From Myxococcales bacterium (lineage in GTDB: Bacteria > Myxococcota_A > UBA796 > GCA-2862545): a stretch of 64,000 nt of DNA. Where the stretch lies: NCBI GenBank assembly GCA_019634415.1, contig JAHQVJ010000249.1, forward strand, positions 26,293 through 90,292, in the 5' to 3' direction. Below the pieces are notes generated by a model. The model saw only the letters and a program-made list of their open reading frames with translations. It did no database searches and was not told where the DNA came from. The position numbers and the translations under genes are program-made. Positions 39,296 to 44,587 of the stretch are shown piece after piece (position 1 is the stretch's first letter; the number at the start of each line of letters is the position of its first letter).

Positions 39296-39367
39296 TGGAC
39301 GGTGGGCTAGCGGTAAGCTTCCGCACTTTGAATGCGGCGATCGTGGGTTCGAATCCCACCCGTCCAA
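39296..39367 (+). tRNA. tRNA-Gln(TTG)
   Basis: Acceptor TGGACGG with CCGTCCA starts with a U1-A72 pair, a GlnRS feature. The anticodon stem CCGCA/TGCGG holds CTTTGAA (TTG). T-arm GTGGG TTCGAAT CCCAC. It begins 7 bp after tRNA-Asp. Confidence 0.93.
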
Positions 39368-39385
39368 TCGAGAACGAGAGACTGA

Positions 39386-39457
39386 CGCGGTGAAGCTCAG
39401 GGGGCGAGCACCTGGTTCATACCCAGGGGGCCGTGGGTTCGAATCCCGCCACCGCAA
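39386..39457 (+). tRNA. tRNA-Met(CAT), initiator-like
   Basis: The anticodon loop TTCATAC gives CAT. The first acceptor position is C opposite A (C1xA72 mismatch), the mark of bacterial initiator tRNA, with A as discriminator. Two of the three G-C pairs of the initiator anticodon stem are present (the third is T-A). The T-arm is GTGGG TTCGAAT CCCGC. An elongator or tRNA-Ile2 function cannot be excluded. Confidence 0.85.
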
Positions 39458-39483
39458 TCCCCCTAGAGGAGGCTTCGAGATGA

Positions 39484-39555
39484 CTGGCTGTGGCGCAGTG
39501 GAAGCGCGCCGCGCTGGGGGCGCGGAGGTCGTAGGTTCGACTCCTACCAGCCAGA
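39484..39555 (+). tRNA. tRNA-Pro(GGG)
   Basis: Acceptor CTGGCTG with CAGCCAG has the C1-G72 pair typical of bacterial tRNA-Pro and A as discriminator. Anticodon stem CCGCG/CGCGG holds CTGGGGG (GGG). T-arm GTAGG TTCGACT CCTAC. Confidence 0.92.
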
Positions 39556-39560
39556 TCCGA

Positions 39561-39660
39561 CGCGAACGGAGTTCGCGTCGACCCGAACAGCGGCGGCGAA
39601 GCCGGCGCGAGCCGGGCGCGAACGGAGTTCGCGTCGACCCGAACAGCGGCGGCGAAGCCG
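39561..39660. repeat. 44-bp perfect direct repeat within the tRNA array
   Basis: The same 44 bp occurs at 39561-39604 and 39617-39660, separated by 12 bp, between tRNA-Pro and tRNA-Gly. Each copy starts with the hairpin GCGAACGGAGTTCGC, and CGCGAACG recurs once more at 39662-39669, just before tRNA-Gly. No gene is inside. Confidence 0.9.
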
Positions 39661-39668
39661 ACGCGAAC

Positions 39669-39740
39669 GCAGACATGGCCCAGCTGGAAGGGCACCAGGT
39701 TTCCACCCTGGAGGTGTGGGTTCGAGTCCCGCTGTCTGCT
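39669..39740 (+). tRNA. tRNA-Gly(TCC)
   Basis: Acceptor GCAGACA with TGTCTGC, anticodon stem CCAGG/CCTGG around TTTCCAC (TCC), T-arm GTGGG TTCGAGT CCCGC. The discriminator is U, the base preferred by bacterial GlyRS. Confidence 0.92.
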
Positions 39741-39749
39741 TCCCCAGGA

Positions 39750-39838
39750 GGAGACGACCGTGATGCACGGATGCGGTCCAACCCCGCAGGAACGCCGCTG
39801 CCAAGCAGGCGTGACGGCCCGGAGAGACGGGCACCCTC
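39750..39838 (+). other. degenerate tRNA-Leu-like element
   Basis: Four consecutive hairpins follow tRNA order: CCGTG/CACGG at 39758-39770, TGCGG/CCGCA at 39772-39788 with loop TCCAACC (CAA in the anticodon position, but C at position 33), ACGCC/GGCGT at 39792-39812 like a long variable arm, and GCCCG/CGGGC at 39817-39832. The last has a GAGAGA loop instead of TTCGANN, and the acceptor stem is weak. It is either a decayed tRNA-Leu or a tRNA mimic. Confidence 0.45.
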
Positions 39839-39911
39839 GGGCCCGAATGTACCAAGGGGGCGAATCTCCATGGCATGGAGGTTGAGGTCGGTTCGATTCC
39901 GACCGGGTCCT
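39839..39911 (+). tRNA. tRNA-Ala(GGC)
   Basis: Acceptor GGGCCCG with CGGGTCC contains a G3-U70 pair, the AlaRS identity element. Anticodon loop ATGGCAT gives GGC. T-arm GTCGG TTCGATT CCGAC. The D-arm is weak and the discriminator is T, so the gene is less canonical than its neighbours. Confidence 0.8.
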
Positions 39912-39931
39912 TCAGACCACCTGGTCTGACC

Positions 39932-40000
39932 GACGACGAGCCAGGGCGGCCGGTGGGGTTGCAAACTCCGCTGTCGGCGGTTCGACTCCGCCCGTCGTCT
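39932..40000 (+). tRNA. tRNA-Cys(GCA)
   Basis: Acceptor GACGACG with CGTCGTC, anticodon loop TTGCAAA (GCA), T-arm GGCGG TTCGACT CCGCC. The discriminator is U, required by CysRS. The element is 69 nt, slightly short in the D-arm. Confidence 0.85.
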
Positions 40001-40004
40001 CTGC

Positions 40005-40077
40005 GGGGAGACATGTTCCAAGGGGGCGACTGGGCCTTGCACGCTCGGTGCGGTCGGTTCGATTCCGACTCTCTCCA
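40005..40077 (+). tRNA. tRNA-Ala(TGC)
   Basis: Acceptor GGGGAGA with TCTCTCC includes the G3-U70 AlaRS signal and discriminator A. Anticodon loop CTTGCAC gives TGC. T-arm GTCGG TTCGATT CCGAC is the same as in tRNA-Ala(GGC). The D-arm is short. Confidence 0.8.
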
Positions 40078-40081
40078 CTTC

Positions 40082-40154
40082 GCTGCCGAATGCAAAGGGT
40101 CGAGCGCACGGCTTTTCAAGCCGTTTCTAGCGGGTTCGAGCCCCGCCGGCAGCT
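40082..40154 (+). tRNA. tRNA-Glu(TTC)
   Basis: Acceptor GCTGCCG with CGGCAGC, anticodon stem ACGGC/GCCGT around TTTTCAA (TTC), T-arm GCGGG TTCGAGC CCCGC, discriminator T. It is the last tRNA, 86 bp before the HNH endonuclease gene. Confidence 0.9.
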
Positions 40155-40240
40155 CTCGTTCTTGCACTTGCGCGGCCCCCTCGACCACGAGATCTACACG
40201 ATGTCGACGCCACACCGTCCATCCGAACGAGGGGTGATGC

Positions 40241-40852
40241 GTGAGCCGCACAGTGCTGGTGTTGAACGCCGACTACACGCCTCTGCGCGTGGTTCCCTGG
40301 CAACGTGCCATCGGTATGTTGCTGGACGACAAGGCCTCCATGGTGGAGTCCTACGCCGGACGTATGGTGCGGTCGACGTCGCAGTCGCTGCCCCACCCCG
40401 CCGTCGTGGCACTACATCGCTACAGCCGGTTCAGGAACCGGGTGCGGTTCAACCGCGCCAACGTGTTGGCGCGCGATGGCTACACCTGCTTGTACTGCGG
40501 CACCAAGCCGCGGCGGCCGTCGGGGCATCCCGATCTCCGCCAGCTCACCATCGACCACGTCGTGCCGCGTGCACACGCCGACGACCGAGGCCAGATCCTG
40601 GTGAGCGGCGAGCGGCGACCGGTCACGTGCTGGGAGAACGTGGCATCGGCCTGCGGGGCCTGCAACGGCACCAAGGCCGACCGGACCCCCGAGCAAGCCA
40701 GGATGCGGCTGCGGCGCCCCCCCAGGGTGCCCACCGCGCTGGACGTGCTGTGGATGGCCCTGTTCTCGGTGAGCATCCCCGACGAGTGGCGGGACTTCCT
40801 GCCCGAAGGCTCACCGTGGCGCAACTACTGGACCGCTGAGCTCGATGCTTGA
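40241..40852 (+). CDS. HNH endonuclease
   Basis: The 203-residue protein has an N-terminal segment typical of a widespread family (VLVLNADYTPLRVVPWQRA) and an HNH/McrA fold. This includes YTCLYCG for the first zinc knuckle, TIDHVVPRA with the catalytic His, ENVASACGACNGTKADRTP with Asn and the second CxxC. The zinc ligands are the two CxxC pairs. The start is GTG at 40241, six bases after GAGGGG. It directly follows the tRNA array in the same direction and ends at a strong terminator, so it may be on the array transcript. Confidence 0.9.
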   Translation: MSRTVLVLNADYTPLRVVPWQRAIGMLLDDKASMVESYAGRMVRSTSQSLPHPAVVALHRYSRFRNRVRFNRANVLARDGYTCLYCGTKPRRPSGHPDLRQLTIDHVVPRAHADDRGQILVSGERRPVTCWENVASACGACNGTKADRTPEQARMRLRRPPRVPTALDVLWMALFSVSIPDEWRDFLPEGSPWRNYWTAELDA

Positions 40853-40857
40853 CTCTG

Positions 40858-40888
40858 CCCCCTCGGAACGATCCGGGGGGGCTTTCCT
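40858..40888. terminator. rho-independent terminator after the HNH gene
   Basis: Nine-bp stem CCCCCTCGG (40858-40866) with CCGGGGGGG (40873-40881), one T-G pair, loop AACGAT, followed by CTTTCCT. It separates the array/HNH unit from the convergent deacylase gene and could serve both directions. Confidence 0.75.
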
Positions 40889-40891
40889 GCC

Positions 40892-42652
40892 TCAGGACTG
40901 CCCCGCGTGACGCACCACCCGACCAGGGAACAGTCCGGTGGGCGCATCGTCCTGCAGCACCACCTGCCCCGCGACCAGCGTGGCCCGATAGCCCCGGGCG
41001 CGCTGCATCAGCCGCAGTCCCCCAGCGGGTAGATCAGCGTGCAGCGCTGGACGATCCAGCGACAAGCCCGACAGGTCGATGACGTTGACGTCGGCGCGCT
41101 GACCGGGAACCAGCTCCCCCCGATCCGTCAGCCCCAGGTGGCGTGCGGTATCTCTGGCCTGCATCTGCACCAAGCGCTCGAGGGGCAGCCGCCCGTCGGC
41201 GCGATCCCGCCCCCAGTACGACAGCAGGAACGTGGGGAAGCTGGCATCGCAGATGGTGCCGACGTGCGCTCCCCCATCCGACAGCCCCACCAGCGCCAGC
41301 GGATGAGTGAGCATCTCCCGCACCACCTCGAGGCTCATGCCGGTGTAGTTGAGGAGCGGGAAGTACAGCAGCGCCTGGCCGTCGTCTTCGAGCAACGCAT
41401 CGTAGAGCACGTGCAGCGGCGGCACCCCCAGACGAGCGGCCTCGGCGTACAGGCTGTCCTTTGGGCTGGGCTCGTAGTTGGGCGGATCGCCGAGTCGGAA
41501 CGTGCGCATGCACACCATGTCGAGGTTGGAGAGCAGCTGATCCGCCAAGCGCGGGAGCTTGCTGCCGTCGCCGGCCACGGGCGTGCTCTGCTCCTTCAGC
41601 AGGCGCTCCCGTCGCACCGGATCACGCAGGGCCACGACCCGCTCCGCTAGCGGAAGGTGCGACACCTCCTTGTAGGAAGGGAAGCCCATGAAGGGGTGGA
41701 AGGTGGCCTGGAAGCCGAGCATCACCCCGATGGGACGAGGGGCCACCTGCCCGCGCGCCCGCACGCCGCGCTCGTGCAGCGCCTGCAGGCCCTCGAAGAT
41801 GGCCCGCCACTGATCCGCCACCTGATCGCGCTGCAGCACGCTGATGGAGAAGGGCCGGTCGCCGCTGGCCTCCACCATGTCCGTGAGCATGGTCAGCTCG
41901 GTGTCGAAGTCCCCGTCGGGACGCATGAAGTCGAAGTCGTTGACGGCCTGCAGCACCCCTCGACCGGCCGTGCGCAGGGCCCGCGCCAGGCCCACCAGCT
42001 CCCGCTTCGAAGCTTCCGACGCTGGAGTGTACTCCCCCGTGGCCGTGCGGTGGGTGTCGGTGCGCCCGGTGGAGAACCCCACGGCACCGGCGTTCAGCGC
42101 CTCCACGAGCAGATCGTGCATGCGCTCGATGTCGGCGTCGGTGGCGTCGGCCTCGGCCTCGGCACGCTCCCCCATGACGTACACGCGAAGGGCGTCGTGG
42201 GGCACGTGGCACACCAGATCAGCCGCGTGGCCCATGCGGTCCAGGGCGTCGAGGTACTCGGGAAAGGACTCCCACTCCCAGGTGAGCCCCTCGGCCAGGG
42301 CGGTGCCGGGGATGTCCTCCACCCCTTCCATCAAGGCGACGAGCCTGTCGTGGTCCTGGGCGCGCACCGGCGCGAACCCCACCCCGCAGTTGCCCATCAC
42401 CGCGGTGGTCACGCCATGCCAGGTGGACGGCGCGAGCTGCTGATCCCACGACGCCTGCCCGTCGTAGTGGGTGTGGATGTCGGTGAAGCCAGGCGTGACG
42501 ATGGCACCATCGGCGTCGATGGTGCGATGGGCCGCGCCCGATAGCGCCCCCACCTCGACCACACGACCGTCGGTGATCCCCACGTCCGCGGAGAAGCCCT
42601 GCCGACCCGTTCCATCGAGGACCGTGCCACCAGTGATCTTGATGTCGTACAC
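40892..42652 (-). CDS. N-acyl-D-amino-acid deacylase family amidohydrolase
   Basis: The 586-residue protein has the amidohydrolase start YDIKITGGTVLDGTG, metal ligands DIHTHYDGQ (His60, His62), GNCGVGFAPVR typical of D-aminoacylases, and SDGGAHVG late with the Asp ligand. It would hydrolyse N-acyl-D-amino acids or similar compounds in the cytoplasm. The start is GTG at 42652 with GGGAG just upstream. It is downstream of a bile-acid:sodium symporter gene with a 26-bp gap, suggesting an uptake-and-hydrolysis unit. Confidence 0.88.
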   Translation of the reverse strand: MYDIKITGGTVLDGTGRQGFSADVGITDGRVVEVGALSGAAHRTIDADGAIVTPGFTDIHTHYDGQASWDQQLAPSTWHGVTTAVMGNCGVGFAPVRAQDHDRLVALMEGVEDIPGTALAEGLTWEWESFPEYLDALDRMGHAADLVCHVPHDALRVYVMGERAEAEADATDADIERMHDLLVEALNAGAVGFSTGRTDTHRTATGEYTPASEASKRELVGLARALRTAGRGVLQAVNDFDFMRPDGDFDTELTMLTDMVEASGDRPFSISVLQRDQVADQWRAIFEGLQALHERGVRARGQVAPRPIGVMLGFQATFHPFMGFPSYKEVSHLPLAERVVALRDPVRRERLLKEQSTPVAGDGSKLPRLADQLLSNLDMVCMRTFRLGDPPNYEPSPKDSLYAEAARLGVPPLHVLYDALLEDDGQALLYFPLLNYTGMSLEVVREMLTHPLALVGLSDGGAHVGTICDASFPTFLLSYWGRDRADGRLPLERLVQMQARDTARHLGLTDRGELVPGQRADVNVIDLSGLSLDRPALHADLPAGGLRLMQRARGYRATLVAGQVVLQDDAPTGLFPGRVVRHAGQS

Positions 42653-42678
42653 GCATGCTCCCACGGCAGATGTCTCTC

Positions 42679-43590
42679 TTATGCAGCGGCAGACCGACGG
42701 TCGTACACCGCGAACGCCGACGCCACGAACAAGCCGGCCAGGATGTGCCAGATCCCCCACCAGCCGGCCACGATGGACATGCCACCGAGGCCGTCGAAGA
42801 ACGTGAAGATCAGCACCAAGCCGAGGCCGGAGTTCTGGATCCCCACCTCGATGGCCACCGCCCGACGATCGCGATCCGGCAGGCCCGACAGCCACGACGC
42901 CGACCAGCCCAAGCCCAGCGCCAGGGCGTTCAGCAACGCCACGGGCAGCGCGACGACGGAGATGGCGATGAGGAACAGCGAGAAGTTCGCGGAGAACGCG
43001 GCTGCCACCACCACCACGAAGAACACCACCGAGAGCACCTTCATGGGACGGCGCAGGCGAGCGGCGACGCCAGGGAGCCATCGCGCCACGGACATGCCCA
43101 CGAGGCAGGGGATGGCGAGGACCATGGCGACGTTGATGGCCACGCCCACCGGATCGAGGGCCACCTCGGTGAGCAGGGCGGCCGTCTCGGGATTGCGAGA
43201 ACCCCAGAACTGCAGGTTGAAGGGGGTGGTCACCATGGCGGCGAGGGTCGACACCGCCGTCATCCCCACCGACACGCTCACCCGACCACCGGCCAGCTGG
43301 GTGATCACGTTGGACACGTTGCCGCCTGGACAAGCCGCCACGAGCATCATGCCCAACGCCATGCTCGGCGTGGGCGCGACGGCAATCGCCAGGGGAAAGG
43401 CGAGGGCTGGCAGCAGCACGAACTGACACAGCAACCCCACGAGGGGGGCCCGTGGATCGCGGGCCAGCTGCACGAAGTCCGAGACAGCCAGCTCCAGCGC
43501 GACGCCGAACATGATGAAGGCCAGCGCGCCGTTGAGCGCCAGCAGGCCGTTCGCGTCGAACACGAGTCGCAGATCGTCGATGGAGTCCAT
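42679..43590 (-). CDS. bile acid:sodium symporter (BASS) family transporter
   Basis: The 303-residue protein has about ten membrane helices and BASS motifs: ACPGGNVSNVIT with the substrate/Na-binding Asn, and EVGIQNSGLGLVL in the second half. It imports organic anions with sodium. It is the first gene of a two-gene unit with the deacylase, and may import an N-acyl amino acid or other carboxylate. The start at 43590 gives MDSIDDLRLVFD. Confidence 0.88.
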   Translation of the reverse strand: MDSIDDLRLVFDANGLLALNGALAFIMFGVALELAVSDFVQLARDPRAPLVGLLCQFVLLPALAFPLAIAVAPTPSMALGMMLVAACPGGNVSNVITQLAGGRVSVSVGMTAVSTLAAMVTTPFNLQFWGSRNPETAALLTEVALDPVGVAINVAMVLAIPCLVGMSVARWLPGVAARLRRPMKVLSVVFFVVVVAAAFSANFSLFLIAISVVALPVALLNALALGLGWSASWLSGLPDRDRRAVAIEVGIQNSGLGLVLIFTFFDGLGGMSIVAGWWGIWHILAGLFVASAFAVYDRRSAAA

Positions 43591-43634
43591 GGCGCAGTGC
43601 TACCACGAGCGGGTAGGTCCACTGGGGAGGACGA

Positions 43635-44408
43635 ATGGGCGATCCCACGCCGCAAGAGCTGTTGGCTGCCGCCTATGCCCAGGCCCTGGGCTACCCGGAG
43701 GCCTACGAGGAAGAGCCCTGGGGCCATCCCGCCATCAAGGTGCGCAAGAAGGCCTTCGTCTTCTGCTCGAAGCTCGGCGCCGACGACCCGAGCTTGTCGG
43801 TGAAGCTGCCGGTGTCGGGCAAGGCTGCCACCCTTCGCGAGGGGGTGGTTCCCATGGGCTACGGCCTGGGGCGGCACGGCTGGTGCTCACTGACGCTGTC
43901 GGCCGGCTTCTCCGTGGAGCAGCTGCTCGACTGGGTCGACGAGAGCTACCGCGCGATCGCGCCGAAGTCGCTGGTGAAGACGCTGGGCGGCGCACGGCCC
44001 GCCCCCGCCGAGCTCGCGGCACCGCCTCCGGAGCCCGAGGAGGTGCCCCGGGTGCTGCTGGTGGGCGCCGGGCCAAAGCGACTGCAGCGAGCCGCGACGG
44101 CGCTGGCAGCCGCCTCCGTTCCCGCCGCCGGCCTGCCGCTGGAGAGCGCAGTGGAAGCGGCCGGCGACCTACAGCCCGACGCCATCGTGTTGGATCTGGG
44201 GCGCGAGGCGGTGCGCAGCCGCGAGCTGGCCGCGCAGCTGGCGGTGGTGGCGCCGGAAGCCGCTCTGTGGATCACGGGCCTGCGCAGCGCGGCTCAGGAG
44301 TCCGCCGCCCGCCGAGAGCTTCCGCGGGCCCGAGGCTTCAGCCGCGAGCCGCCAGGAGATCCGGACGTGTTGTCGCAGATCCTCGCCGCCCTCGCCGACG
44401 AGGACTGA
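43635..44408 (+). CDS. MmcQ/YjbR (DUF419) domain fused to receiver-like domain
   Basis: The 257-residue protein has an N-terminal MmcQ/YjbR fold (about 1-120: PWGHPAIKVRKKAFVFCSK, then GLGRHGWCSLTL and LDWVDESYRAIAPKSLVK). A Pro/Glu linker and a C-terminal receiver-like alpha/beta domain follow (VPRVLLVGAGPKRL, PDAIVLDLG with the Asp in the phosphoacceptor place, and an ALWITGLRS strand). Fusion of these two is unusual. The last base of its stop codon starts the second copy of the hairpin repeat. The start at 43635 follows GGGGAGGA. Confidence 0.8.
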   Translation: MGDPTPQELLAAAYAQALGYPEAYEEEPWGHPAIKVRKKAFVFCSKLGADDPSLSVKLPVSGKAATLREGVVPMGYGLGRHGWCSLTLSAGFSVEQLLDWVDESYRAIAPKSLVKTLGGARPAPAELAAPPPEPEEVPRVLLVGAGPKRLQRAATALAAASVPAAGLPLESAVEAAGDLQPDAIVLDLGREAVRSRELAAQLAVVAPEAALWITGLRSAAQESAARRELPRARGFSREPPGDPDVLSQILAALADED

Positions 44409-44579
44409 TCGCGACAATCAACTCCGTTGATTGTCGCGATCGAGCGGAGCGCGCCTGTCCGGGGTTGCAGTGGGACTGGAACGAGCGAGCGTGCGAGCGA
44501 GTGCAGGGACTGCTGCAAGTCCAGGCGCGGAGCGGCAACCTGTAGCATCCCGACAATCAACTCCGTTGATTGTCGCGTT
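44408..44579. repeat. hairpin-bounded intergenic repeat, copy 2 (172 bp)
   Basis: Same element as at 18303. The first hairpin is identical (44408-44440) and the second at 44547-44579 has two end differences. It differs from copy 1 mainly by a 12-bp insertion of GCGTGCGAGCGA near the middle and by one fewer C. It lies between the YjbR-fusion gene and the convergent GlnRS gene. Confidence 0.9.
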
Positions 44580-44587
44580 GACCTCAG

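Noticed and set aside
39561..39660. CRISPR-like array
   Set aside because: Only two copies with a 12-bp spacer, no cas genes, and the repeat lies between tRNA genes.
38744..40078. Leftward 444-residue ORF across the tRNA array with recurrent GFEPT/DSNPR segments
   Set aside because: The repeated segments are the reverse complement of the tRNA T-arm GGTTCGAATCC. It is an antisense artefact of the tRNA genes.
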